Shown here piece by piece: positions 23,741 to 35,500 of a stretch of DNA of 64,000 nucleotides. Both the position numbers and the translations under genes were made by a program. How positions within the stretch are numbered: position 1 is the stretch's first letter; the number at the start of each line of letters is the position of its first letter. Source of the DNA: Pseudeuparius sepicola (Eukaryota; Arthropoda; Insecta; Coleoptera; Anthribidae); assembly GCA_963920635.1 (NCBI GenBank), contig OY987298.1:148650257-148714256 (forward strand). The letters run 5' to 3'. A model generated the notes under the pieces. It had not been told where the DNA came from and did not search any database. It saw nothing but the letters and a program-made list of their open reading frames with translations.

Positions 23741-24491
23741 CAGTGCCCGCCAAAAAGTTGGAACCATTTGGGAATTTTTCTTATTTTTGGGCTAAGATGA
23801 AACTATTCTGGGGCGATCGTGTCTGCTTACAAAAGACCGGAAATGAGATCATTAAACATAGTGACGTCAATTGATGTACCTGTCAAAAATGACATTTAAT
23901 TAAATAAATAACCAAAAGGCGCTTCATTTGTGATTTTATCGAAAAAAGTTATTTGAAAAAGTTTCTGGGAATTTTATTTTACCCCTATGTGCCAATTTTC
24001 AGACAAAAATTTTGACAATGATAAATTTTTGATTTTTTTGAAAAAATATAAAAATTGCACTTTGTTAGTTGAGTTTTTCTTGAAGCTGGCCAATTACGGC
24101 CGGAAAAGGGTCCATAACTAAATATTACGTTTGGATGATAGGCAAACAATTCTAAAGTCAAATATGGCACACCAAAAAAAAAAAGAAATTTATTAGTTTT
24201 ATATTTTTTCAAAAAATCAAAAATATATCAGTCAGAATTTTTGTCTGAAAAAAATAAAATTCCAAGCAACTTTTTCAATTAACTTTTTTAGATAATATCA
24301 TAAACAACGCGTATTTTGGCCATTTATTTAATTAAATGTCATTTTTGACAGGTATGTCAATGACGTCACGGCGTTTAATGATCTCATTTAAAATCTTTTT
24401 GGAAGCAGAGATGATCGCCCCAGAGTAGTTTCATCTTAGCTCAAAAATAAAAAAAAAATCTCATATGGTTCCAACTTTTTGGCGGGCACTG
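23741..24491. mobile_element. Foldback element, TA target site
   Basis: 751 bp, ends CAGTGCCCGCCAAAAAGTTG and inverse ...TTTTTGGCGGGCACTG, flanked by TA; arms of about 300 bp. Mariner-like ends, no transposase. Confidence 0.9.
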
Positions 24492-24663
24492 TAAAAAGTG
24501 ATCAATAATCTCAATTTAAATATCAATAATATATTTCGATTATTAATCACTTTTATTACCTAATACATTCACATTAATAAAATAACTACTTTAATTGTTA
24601 AAATTGATTATTCCACAGTATCCACTTGTATTGACATTTGCGATTTGAGTACCTTTAATCAGA

Positions 24664-24781
24664 CATGTCACAATACTCATTCCGAATTAAACGTTCTTCC
24701 TTGACGCCAATGGCTTGTGTTTCAAACACTGCTTCACACTTTGGCATCTTTATCTTTTACATGAACCGCTAATTTGTAATT
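24664..24781 (-). pseudogene. Decayed C-terminal tail of B2
   Basis: Past the B2 stop, and after a frameshift, the minus strand reads ETQAIGVKEERLIRNEYCDM followed by SD and a stop, matching the acidic tail of B3. B2 therefore lost its last fingers and tail through a nonsense change and indels. Confidence 0.65.
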
Positions 24782-25427
24782 TTACTCATGCAACATTTTA
24801 ACATGCCTATTAAATGTAGTTTTACAATACGATTGATACTGACATAACAGGCATTTGAAGGGTTTCACATCTTTGAAGTCGTGTTTTTTATAGAGATGTG
24901 CGTTGAATGCTGATAGAGATTTGCAGGAGTACTCACAGATTTCGCAACTAAATCTTGGTTTGAGGGTATGAAAACTTGTTTCATGTCGTTTGACATTGAT
25001 CTTGTCGAATGAACTGTAGTCACACTTAGGGCACTTGTGTGTCTTGCACGAAGAATCATTGTGGACCTCAGCTTGGTGCTTTAGCCAAGCTGCTTCAGTA
25101 TTTACTTTGAGTGAACACTCTTTACAAGTGAAATTCTTCTCATGTTTCGTTCTTGTGTGCTTTTCAAAGTTACGTTTATGAAATATACGAGTATATCGGC
25201 ATTGCTGACATTTCACCTCTTGCTCATCTATGACTTTATGTGTATTATAGAGATGTGCTTTGTACGACTGTTGCGCCTTGCAAGAATACACACAAAATTC
25301 ACAGATAATCAGTCCATTAGGAGCATAAGTCCTCTTTTTGTGTAGTGCGACTTCACACTTCTTGTCTGAACTATCGTTACAATTAGAATCTCCAACATCA
25401 GCGACCTGATGTCCATCATCAAAGACC
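24782..25427 (-). CDS. C2H2 zinc-finger protein, family B, terminal exon (B2), shortened
   Basis: The exon starts at 25427 after the acceptor ttttttccag, with leader VFDDGHQVADVGDSNCNDSS, then six fingers: IICEFCVYSC, VKCQQCRYTR (one residue longer before the first His), FTCKECSLKV, HKCPKCDYSS, FSCEICEYSC, FKCLLCQYQS...HVKMLH, and a stop one residue later. This is about half the length of B1 and B3; the shape suggests loss of the second half of the array. May still be expressed as a short DNA-binding protein. Confidence 0.7.
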
Positions 25428-25518
25428 CTGGAAAAAAAGTAATATTGTTAAATAAGAACATATTAAGAAGCAGAAATTTTAGTTTATTTATTGATAATGC
25501 AAACACACAGTAAAATTT

Positions 25519-25760
25519 TTGGCCTCTGGCCTTGCTTGACTTTGACGATTGCTCTATCTAGGTCAAGCATGACAAGACACGGCACTTTCTGACAGAAAAT
25601 CCAAACTGTTGCATGTTGTGCAGAGGCCATGTAAAATATATTCTACTAAAATATTTATACTGAAAGATTGCGTAACAATTTCGCAACGTGTATGAAAAGT
25701 TAAATGGGCCTTTATTGGCCGGGTTTTGAATATTTGGTCAGTTTTGACGGGCGATGGCGT
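25519..25760 (-). repeat. Inverted copy of the 7.8-8.1 kb insertion
   Basis: The minus strand holds MASAQHATVWIFCQKVPCLV, then MLDLDRAIVKVKQ, similar to the frame at 7975-8075. It lies just upstream of the B2 acceptor, again in intron-type sequence. 25870-26340 has no recognisable feature. Confidence 0.6.
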
Positions 25761-26340
25761 TTTCCATTTTTCTGTTGATGGAAAAACAACGGAATATATT
25801 GATTTATTATTTAATAAACCTTTAATATTCCATTCTTTATTTAATTTATGCAATTTTTTTATCTTCACATTCCAGTAGAAGTATTATACTTATCATATAT
25901 CGATGTAAAGGGAAAAATGTAAGGAATACAGTTAGAATGATGAATCATTATTCTGAAAACTCCCAGGTTTTTTGAAAAATCCCAGGAGTTTTTACAAAGC
26001 TCCGGGAGTATTGACAGCTAAATAAAATGGCGGAAGGGAAGTTTCAGGCTGGGAAGAAAGGGAGTTTTTAAAAATCCAGGAAGTTAACCCATCACTAATT
26101 TAAAGTAATGTCAAAATATCAAAATTTAGAACTCAACGTAAATGATATTGAGAGCATGCGCAAAAGTACTTTTTGGTGGACAAAGTAAATGTGCTTCTTT
26201 TCGATTATAGGTTCCGTGCGAGAAATGTCAAAATTTGACACATTGGAACAAAAGAATCGTTTGAATTCAATTAAAATTGGGTTACACATTAAAATTGTAA
26301 TGTTCATATACACAGTTTTTGGGTTAATTTCTTTGAATTT

Positions 26341-27198
26341 AGGGATGGCACATCTGACATAGTCATTTTGTCAGAACTGTCAACTTTATTTTTTAAATAA
26401 TACCTGTGATTTTTCATGCAGAAACATATAATTCACCTTGTAGATAATATTTATTTTTTGCATAGTATAAAAATAATTTTCTAATATTGTCAATACCTAA
26501 ATTAAAAACTACCCTTGAACCAGATATACTTTACCACTATTTAGATAACAATATAACATAACATAATTATAGGAATATTAATTACCTTTATATAACAATT
26601 TCTTCCAAGGAAACTTAAAAATATTTCCATCACCGTAGTTTTTTTAATTTTATGATATGGTTTCAAAATAACAGGATTTATACCTGTTTGTCATTTTGGA
26701 GGGTGCTTGAAAGATAATATGAAACATAATTTTATTCTACGACTTAACAAGGGCTTTTTGTATTTAATGAGATTTTGTGGGGAAATTAACATTCTATAAT
26801 TTTCACAGACAGTTTAAGGTCAATTAAATCATAATTACATGATAGAACACAGTTTGTTCATTGTAATAGTGACCATTCAGGTGATAATAAGATGGCTATT
26901 TTGTACTGGGTACTACAAGGATCTGTTCTAGGGCCAGTGCTGTTCCTTTTTTCACACTTTTATACATACAAAATTATATGGTCACTCAGTTGAAAACGCA
27001 AACCTCATTGTTTCTAAATGACACTACACTTTACTTGGTGACACATCCTGGCCTATTCCTAGCAATAAAAAATTCCATTCTCAAATAAACATAGCCTCAA
27101 TTCAATCAAAATGAGAGTCTACATTTTAGATTACGTCATGGAAATGCTGACGTAACAATGATTTGACCTTTCGAGGAGTCTGTCTTGTGATTTCTCCT
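26341..27198 (+). repeat. Duplicated 3' flank of B3 with LINE fragment
   Basis: Colinear with 14713-15780 plus 16915-17008 next to B1. 26690-26990 holds the RT pieces (acttaacaaggg..., ctagggccagtgctgttcc). It lacks the pogo-like element present in the B1 copy. Confidence 0.75.
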
Positions 27199-28621
27199 TT
27201 AATCGGATAAGTTAACATAATCATTCAGTATTAAGCGTTCTTCCTCTATATCAGTATCATCCTCCGTTTCAGATGCACCCTCATATATTGATATTGCTTT
27301 TATGCTAACGTATAATTCACGTTCTATCACGATGTCCTTTACACTCAAAGTATTATCGTGCTCCTCGACCAGATGTTTTCTCAGGTAGGACCTTTTCCTA
27401 GTTGTAAAAGAACACTTCTCGCACATAAAGACCGGCTTCTTACTTTTTTTCTTTACATGAGTCTTCTCATGTCTCTTAACATGGCCAGAGTTATATGAAC
27501 TATAATCGCAAGTAGGGCACTTGTACGGATTGCAAGATGGGTCATTGTGAACCTCAGATCGGTGCTTTCGAAAGCTCATGTCATTATTAACCTTAAAAGA
27601 ACACAGTTTGCAACTAAACGCAAAGCCTCCCTTGTGTCCCAATTTCACATGTCGTTTAATACCTTCTTTACTGAAGGTATTAAACTGACAGTGCGGACAT
27701 TTTAAAGGTTCCACATCTTTGGTATTATGCTTCTTATACATGTGAGCTTCGAACGCTGATCGGCGGCAGGAGGAATATTCACATAAGTGACAACCAAATT
27801 CCGATTTGTAAGCATGAATCTTCTCTTGGTGTCTTTTAACATGGGACCTATTGTAAGAACTATATTCACAATTGAGGCACTTGTGTGGCTTGCAAGATGG
27901 GTCGTTGTGAACCTCAGCTCGATGCTTTCGATAGCTCGTGTCATTATTAAATTTGAAAGAACACATTCTGCAACTAAAGGCAAAGCCTCCCTTGTGTTGC
28001 ACATTAATATGTTGTTTAGAAAAACTAGTAAGCTGACAGTGCGGACATTTTAAAGGATCCACATCTTTGACTTTGTGTTTATTGTAGAGGTGTGATGTCA
28101 AATATATTTGTAAGTTGGTGGAATACTCACAGAACTGGCACTTAAATTTGCCTTCGAGGATGTGATTCCTCTTTTCATGTCGTTTGACCTGCTTCTTGTT
28201 AAACGAAGTGAATTCGCATTTGGGACACTTGTATGGTTTGCACGTGGAGTCACTGTGAATCTCAGCTAGGTGTTTTAGCAAGGCAGGTTCATTATTTACT
28301 TTGAATGAACACTGTCGACAATTGAAGTTTTTCTCGTGTTTCAATCTCATGTGAGTTTTAAGGTTAAACATATAAATTGTACGATATGGACATTGCTGAC
28401 ATTTTACCGACTTCGCGCTTTTGACGTCGTGTTTCTTATAGAGATGTAATTTGTACGTGCGTCGATCCTTGCAAGAAAACTCGCAAAATTTGCAGTAAAA
28501 GTTTTTTGCTTTACGAGCATAAACTGTTTTTTTGTACAGTTTGACTTCACACTTCTTGTCTAAATTGTCGTCACAATTAGGAACTCTAGCATCAGCATCT
28601 CGAATCTCATCATGGAAGTCA
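27199..28621 (-). CDS. C2H2 zinc-finger array protein, family B, complete terminal exon (B3)
   Basis: About 474 codons in one frame from the acceptor ctttgcag at 28622 to a natural stop. The first internal Met is at 28371, but the frame is open up to the acceptor (leader SDFHDEIRDADARVPNCDDN), so the protein continues from an upstream exon. Thirteen fingers in the family-B four-finger cycle; finger 6 is shortened (LKCPHCQLTSFSKQHINVQH, three residues missing before the first His) and may not fold normally. The acidic tail ETEDDTDIEEERLILNDY, then VNLSD, is the complete form of the tail lost in B1. This is the best-preserved family-B member. Likely nuclear DNA-binding factor. Confidence 0.88.
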
Positions 28622-28778
28622 CTGCAAAGAAGATACTATTGTAATAAAAATATTTTTTTGGATAAATAAGTGCTGTAGAAAATACACAAGTAATAAGTTT
28701 ATTATTGATAAAGCCAATGCTTTATTAGGAAAAATATAAATTCATAACTCCATAGTAACAAAATTACATATAAAAAAG

Positions 28779-29339
28779 TAGAGTTGCCAAATGTCCAGAC
28801 ATTTATTTTCAGAGAAATGTCCAGCCAATGTGTCCGTAATATGTCCGGACATTTATCAGACATTTTTAAAATAAGCTAAAAACATCACCATCCTATTGGA
28901 TTTAAGTAGAGCTTTAAAACGATATATTATTTATATATGTTTTTAAAATTTTAAATAAAACTAATCAAAGAAAACACCTCATGCTACGCATGTTTAAGAT
29001 AAGTCTTCTTGCAGAATTTGCAAATTCCATATGTTTTATTGTTTTTTTGGACTTTTTGGAAGTAATTCCATATTGTACCACTTCTTTTACCCATTAATAA
29101 AAGGAAATAAGAAAAAAAACACACACAGCAGATATCTTATGGAGGAAAACCCTTCCAAAACGTGTTGTTATAAAAAAAATTAAAAAATTTGAGGTTAAGT
29201 TTCGCTTCTTCTTCTATTTAAAATATTTTGAAATTTATTGGACACATTCGAGCATTTCTGAATGTGTCATGTGTCATGTCCATAAATGTCCGTGCTCGGA
29301 CATTTATGTCTGGTGACAAATAAGTGTCCGGCAACACTA
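28779..29339. mobile_element. hAT-like MITE with 8-bp target duplication
   Basis: 561 bp; ends TAGAGTTGCC and inverse ...GGCAACACTA; flanked by TAAAAAAG (28771-28778) and TAAAACAG (29340-29347), 7 of 8 identical. Rich in ATGTCC/GGACAT repeats. The homologous site upstream of B1 (near 19670) has no such element. Confidence 0.75.
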
Positions 29340-29432
29340 TAAAACAGCATCGTCAACTATTTTTTTTGGCAAAACTGAATAAAGTTTTTAAGAAAAGAAA
29401 AAAGCGACAATACCAGTCTCTATTAATGTATA

Positions 29433-29906
29433 CAGGGTGAGTCATTAATAATGGCACATAGTGCAACCGCATATTATTTTGGGCCAAAATATTACGAATG
29501 AGGCTAATATGCCTTATAGAAATGCATTTTGGCTACATCTCCGAACACAATCAAGCTGCTGAACTGGAATTTGGCACTGCTATGTTTTTGGGGATGGAGA
29601 ATACACTGTATCTCACAGAGGGCGCCACTTGCGCTGTTTTTGAATCGTCTTTTACTCGCAACTTTTTTGAGGTTATCTTTTTGGTCCTGCAGGTCCATCA
29701 TTTTAGTGCATCTTTTCATTCTGCAACAAAGAGGTACTCTTGTTTCATAACGATCAAATCAACCGTTTGCGTTGGAATTACCAAAACGTGTCCCGAAACA
29801 CCTGTTGACTTCAATATTCGAAAAATAAAATTTTCACCTACTGCTGTCGAATGTTACAGATCAACTGTACATTGAAAATGAAGAAAAAAACACCAAATGA
29901 ACATTG
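29433..29906 (+). mobile_element. One end of a TA-flanked element with an open frame
   Basis: Starts TA then CAGGGTGAGTCATTAATAAT. A 125-codon plus frame at 29498-29875 has no recognised family. The other end was not found, because the element is split by the THAP-bearing transposon at 29915. Confidence 0.5.
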
Positions 29907-29914
29907 GTCGAAAC

Positions 29915-31837
29915 TAGAGGCCCTGTATGACACGAAAAGTGACAGTTATTCGTTTTAACAGAGGTTGGACAACAGATTTTGGCAGATCTAGTAACATTGT
30001 TTTCATTATATTCTTATCTTGGCGGGTGCCAGTTTGTCAACAAAACTGTCGACAAATTATTGAGCGTGCTCATTTTCTTTTGCAAAAAGGAATGTTAACA
30101 GTTAAAAGTGACATCTTGTGTAATAAGAAACTAAAAAAGCGCAGAAGAACGAACACGATGGTGCAAATGAAATACCCTAACATGAGAGTTGGAAATGATA
30201 CGAAAATTTGCGAGGTAAGTAAATTTAATTACATAAGTATCTCTAGTTCCTTTTTATTTTTTGTTTGATCTGTGATTTTAATCTGCAGAATAATTTTCTT
30301 AATCTGCACCAGCAACATAACATAAGATACCTAAATTAATATACGTATTAAATATTAGTACCTACCTATTTATTTTCAATAAAAGTCCATAAGGTTCTAC
30401 AAACCCCCTACTAGAATTCTTATGAAAATTTCCCAATGTTAGAGATAAAATTAAAATTTTTGCCCTTCAAGGAGGTAAAACCTGTTAGGTAGGTATATTT
30501 ACTGGACCGGGATAGGCATTTTTCGTTTTATGGAATAATAAAAATGTAAGTAAGTATATGTGTTAGAGAGAGGAAGTTTTGAAGGAGCTTTATTTTATAC
30601 CAAGACCAACAAAATCGGACAAAAAATAAGTTAACACGGGTGGGAATATAAAGAACCCTTTTTGTGTAGTCAGTTAAATGTGTGAGCTTATATTCCATTA
30701 CAAATTTCTTGCTGATAAAAAAATAGCATTTGATGGCAGCGTTTTATTATGTTTAGGTAGCTTAAATTTATAGTTCTTTAACTTTCACAGGTTCACTTCT
30801 GTGACATGGATTTTGAGTGTCAGGTTGTGCTGAAGAAAGGATCATCTCCTGCAACGTTTGATGAACGGGACTTTAGCAAGAAAGAACCATTATTAAATAT
30901 GTATAAATGTCTGAGAACTTGTACTAGTTTGATTTTTCCTATTTACTTACAATATATCTTTGAAAACAAAAATACTGTTGTCTTCTTTATTGAAATGTAG
31001 ATGATCTCTCTTGCATTAAAAAGTTATTAACTTTTATTTTACAAAAAAAAGAATGAGAGACTAATATATCGATATTAAATACCTAGGTACTCATTTTTTT
31101 ATTCAGCCTAATTCCTATTATTATTGGTTGATTCATATTACCAAAACAAACTTTCCAACTTTTTGTTCCGTACAAATTTCAGTATTAATTGTCTTAAAAT
31201 TATGATGGTAGGTATAAGAAGAGAGTTTGAAGAAACGAAACCATACAGTAAAACCATTTAAAAGAACTTATTTATTTTTAAATGAACGGAATAATAATTA
31301 TTATTGCAGCTATGATTCCTATTGAAGAAATATTCGAAAGTTTGATTAGTTGGTATGCTAGAGCCTTGTTTAATTTTATGTACATATCTATCTACATATA
31401 CCACCCTCCTACAAAAATTTAATAAATGTGTTTATCCTGATATCCTAAAATTTCTGTTTTCTTGGAACAAATTATATGTTTCTTCACTTTTCCATTCAAA
31501 CTTCAATAATTATTATTAGTGAAGCTTTGCAAATAACATACTACTACCTAACCTATTTACCTATTTATTGGTTTTATCTATATTTTTATACATTTTAAAC
31601 TGTGCCCTCATCTACCTATGCTTATGGCAGTTAACTGTCGTTAGCTTAACCTTAAAATCCAATTTTGATACATCGTGCTGCTAGGGGAATGTTAGAAAGA
31701 GCGAAAAAATATATGTCTGTTGCACAAAATGAATTTCATGGGGAAAATAAGACCCTCGCCAGAGAGAGAGATCTGATCGTTGTCCAACCTCTGTTAAAAC
31801 GAATAACTGTCACTTTTCGTGTCATACAGGGCCTCTA
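29915..31837 (+). mobile_element. THAP-bearing non-autonomous DNA transposon, copy 1
   Basis: 1923 bp. Ends TAGAGGCCCTGTATGACACG with an inverted copy of about 58 bp at the right, flanked by a perfect 8-bp duplication GTCGAAAC (29907-29914, 31838-31845). An 8-bp duplication fits the hAT or P superfamilies; TAGAG also fits the hAT end rule YARNG. Inside is part of a split THAP domain: an exon ending ...GNDTKICE at 30214 with donor gtaagt, and a second exon from 30791 after ttcacag starting VHFCDMDFECQ. A 41-bp deletion relative to copy 2 removed the first cysteines, so this copy is dead. Confidence 0.85.
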
Positions 31838-31845
31838 GTCGAAAC

Positions 31846-32380
31846 AAATTCGTTTTCTTGAAACAGAGTGTCCAAATATTGTCTAGTTTAAATCCATTCC
31901 ATTTTGAAAGTGAACTTTTTTTGGGACATTGTTCATATGGGTTTTATTCTCGCCTTAAATGGTACAGTCGTTTTGCAATATTTGAATATTTGAACCAGAT
32001 TTGGCATAAGACATGAAGTTATGGAAGAGAAAAAACTCCTACCAATATCAAGCTCCCGGCTCACCGGTAACGGAGATAGGGGTCACCTGAAATTATATAA
32101 TATATAATATATATAATATATATAAAAAATATATATATATAATATATATAAAAAAAAATGTAATTAACACCCGGTGTACAATAACACAAATTTTAGACAC
32201 ACAATTAAATGGTCAACAAAAAATTACTTGGGCATTCTAGAGAGGCCTGCAACTAACACTCTCAAGATTTTTTACAACCCTTTTTTGTAGCTTGAAAACA
32301 GTAAGCCGATGGATGAAAATCCCCCCAAAAAAAAAGTAGGTATACTATACCTCATGTGAGAGACGAATTGCACATAGTAA
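31846..32380. other. AT-rich spacer with TA microsatellite
   Basis: 32090-32160 is almost pure TA/AAT repeat. No coding signal seen. Confidence 0.4.
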
Positions 32381-32384
32381 TAAG

Positions 32385-32569
32385 ACAACAAGGTAGTTTA
32401 AATAGCAAAACAAATTATCGATGATAGTTTAGTACTCAGTTCCGCAGTTTGCACATTCCACTTCAAGCAGTTATCAATGTGTAATCCCAGCAATTTATTT
32501 ACCATTTTCCTTGCCATTTATATTTTAGATGTGTGAGGTGTGAAATTCACAAAGACTGTTTTATTCTTG
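32385..32569 (-). mobile_element. LINE fragment, left part, split by the P element
   Basis: The minus strand reads NKTVFVNFTPH, then NKLLGLHIDNCLKWNVQTAE, typical of the RT thumb region of non-LTR elements. It continues at 37183-37340 on the far side of the P element. Confidence 0.7.
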
Positions 32570-32577
32570 GTAAGAAC

Positions 32578-35500
32578 CACAGACTAAACAGACTTGCCGT
32601 ATCGGGATTTACACACGGTAACCAGCGTGCCTGAAATCGGGGACCCGGACGTGCGGGCGGTAGGAGGGCGTGGTCTCTTTGAACAGGTCCGACTGCAGTT
32701 TGATTTATTTAGTGTTACTTATGGTGGTAGTGGTAGAACTTTCCTGTGAGATGGTAGCTAAGCTTATTTATATACAAGATAATTGAAAAAGGCATTTACT
32801 TATGAAAACGTTATAAAAACAATCAATATATGTTAACAATATACATGTACTATACCTAATTAATTAGGTAATATCTATACATATAAATAAAATTGTCTGT
32901 CTGTAATTTAGAAACAAAGGATTTTTTAAGCTTTTATGGTTATTTGCAAATTTCCAAAACCAAAACACGAGTTTTTAAAATTTTAACCCATTTTGACGAG
33001 ACTTTCATTAACAGGTAGAGGACTATTCAGAGAGTAATCTAGGCTACTTTTTTTTCATTGTCAGAACCGTAGAGAGAGGCGATCAATCACGTACCTAATT
33101 GAAGAAACTTATGTTTATTTATACGTATGTCATGTGAACAAAGTCGCAGGTAATCGCTGGTTGAAAATAAAACTCAATCCAAGTTAGTATTTAAAAAAAT
33201 AGACTGTAGTAATTACTTACTGCCCTTTAAATAACACCAATTTATTAAACACTTGCCTTTTCGTGGTGTTTAAATTGTGAAAAATTCTGGTAAAGTGGTG
33301 ACCTCTAATTTTAATATAAGTTTCAGTAACGGCCCGTATAATTTCGACAATGTGATTTGCATTATTAGGAAAATTATCTAATTGATGAATTTTTAAATCT
33401 TCAAAAACATTAAAATGCTGACATTTTTTTAGTACACTATACATAATTTTAATTTTTGTTTTGGAATTTATTTGAAGGGACTTGTCAATTTTAAAATACC
33501 TTAAACATTTTTCTGTCTCTACACATATTTGGATTACACTGTCTGATGGATATATAAGGCCCCCGCGATCTTTTACAAATATCAATTCGTGAAAATGTTC
33601 CTTTTCCATTGAAAATAAGCTGTTTATGCAATCTTCACATTTTAACAATTTTAACATTGATTTAACAACAAAACCACTTATATATACTATAATATATTCG
33701 TTGTATTCTGACAACTCCAATGAGAAATTGAAATTATATTCAGTATCAAGCATCTCATTTTCTAAATTATTGTGGGCTCTGTATTTATTACAAGTTAAAT
33801 TAATTTTCTCTATCGCAGAAGTACAATTTAAAATAGAAAAGTTTTCTAAAGGGATACAGTTTCCAGTGAACGTTTCTTTAATTTCCATGTGGACTAACAT
33901 TTTTTTATATGCAGATTTAAATTGGCGACTAGTTGGATTATTATTCCAACCTCCATGCTGCCTTATATTACAAAAAAATAACTCTAAATGGTCTTGACTG
34001 ACTCTATATGTTGGCAAATATTGCATAATTTTTCTAGATTCGATAATGTTGTCGAAAAGCATTTTTAAACTTTTTATACATACACAAAAGCCAATAAAAC
34101 CCATTTTTCTGTTCGTTTCAACCAACCGTACATTATTTATTGTTTTTAAATTTAACAGCATCTCCGTGGCATTATCCAATAACTTAAAAATATCAGTTTT
34201 GTTTTCCAAATTAATCGGTTTCTTAAATCCAAAGTTATTAATATTTCTTGAATTTAGTGCATCGAATAAATCGTTAATTGACCTAATAAAAGTTGCAGTG
34301 GCCGAAACATCTTTAAAAAACTCAATTTTCAAAATATTATTAGTAAAATCTAATGCATCTGCTACACTCTTGCTGAATAGCTGAGCTGCATATTTTACTT
34401 TCATTTTATTATTCTTGAAATTTAAATGTTGATTTTTCAATTTGTTTCCTAAATGCAATGTTTCCTTCATTTGAATTTCATTCAGTTTTACCAAATATTC
34501 CCATTTAATAACTTGGTCATTTTTGTCTATAATTTCCTTTTTAAATTCAAAACAATTTCTTATTAGTTTCAACATATGGCATGGATCCAGAAAAATAACA
34601 ACCTCCTTTCCGGACACAGGATGGTTAAAATGTGTTTTAATATTTTCTGGATCAATAGAGCAACCTAAAATTTTTGCCATGGAGATATTAGCAGGACATC
34701 CGTCAAAAGTTAAAGATACAATGTCTACATTATTTTCGTTTGCAAGGTCTAAACACTGATTTACTAAAGTAGCTCGTTGTGTTCCTCGAACTCCGTCCAC
34801 CAAAAAGTAGCCTACAGGGATTTTCCAACTTTCTGTCAATGATGTTAAAAGGAACACCAGAGCTTCCTTTGCAACTGTCGCAGAGTCTTCATTTTCGCCT
34901 GCTCCAAAATCGACGTATCCATGGTATTTTTCGCCATCCCACTCAACCCTTTGTCTTATGGCCATTTCGTCAATAATAAGACCTGCAATTATTCTCTCCC
35001 CAGAGATAGATACCTTTTGTTTTAAAGCTTGAAATGCTTCTGTAGTAAAACCTGCATTCCCATTTAGTGATTGGTACCATTTTTTAATTGTTCTGTTATG
35101 TGGCAAACATGTATTAAATTTTTCTCGCACATATTCATAGGCTCTTGGGGAATAATAATGCAGCGTTAGTGCGAATGAACGTAGTGCCGGAGAATATTTT
35201 TTAGGAAATGAAGCCCCTTTAGATTTTGACATTTTCCTGGAAATTAGTTCTTTTATCGGCAAACTATCTTCGAAACTGCTTAATATTTGCCTTTCATCAC
35301 TATTGACCAAATTTCTATCTTGAAGATCATTTAATAACGACGTTATGTTTTCAATTTTTTTAACTAATCTTCTGTTTTTTTGCTGTGTATTTTTCACAAT
35401 TTTCCTCCGCTTTTCACATATATAAGTGAGACGATTTATTTCCAATTTAAGTTTTCTTTTTCGTGGAGTGTCGGTATTATTTAACTTATAAAAAATATCT

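Noticed and set aside
32090..32160. AT-rich block as a possible replication origin or matrix attachment region
   Set aside because: Simple TA/AAT microsatellite; nothing specific supports a function.
33626..34976. Plus-strand frames of 60-123 codons across 33.6-35.0 kb
   Set aside because: Antisense shadows of the transposase exon.
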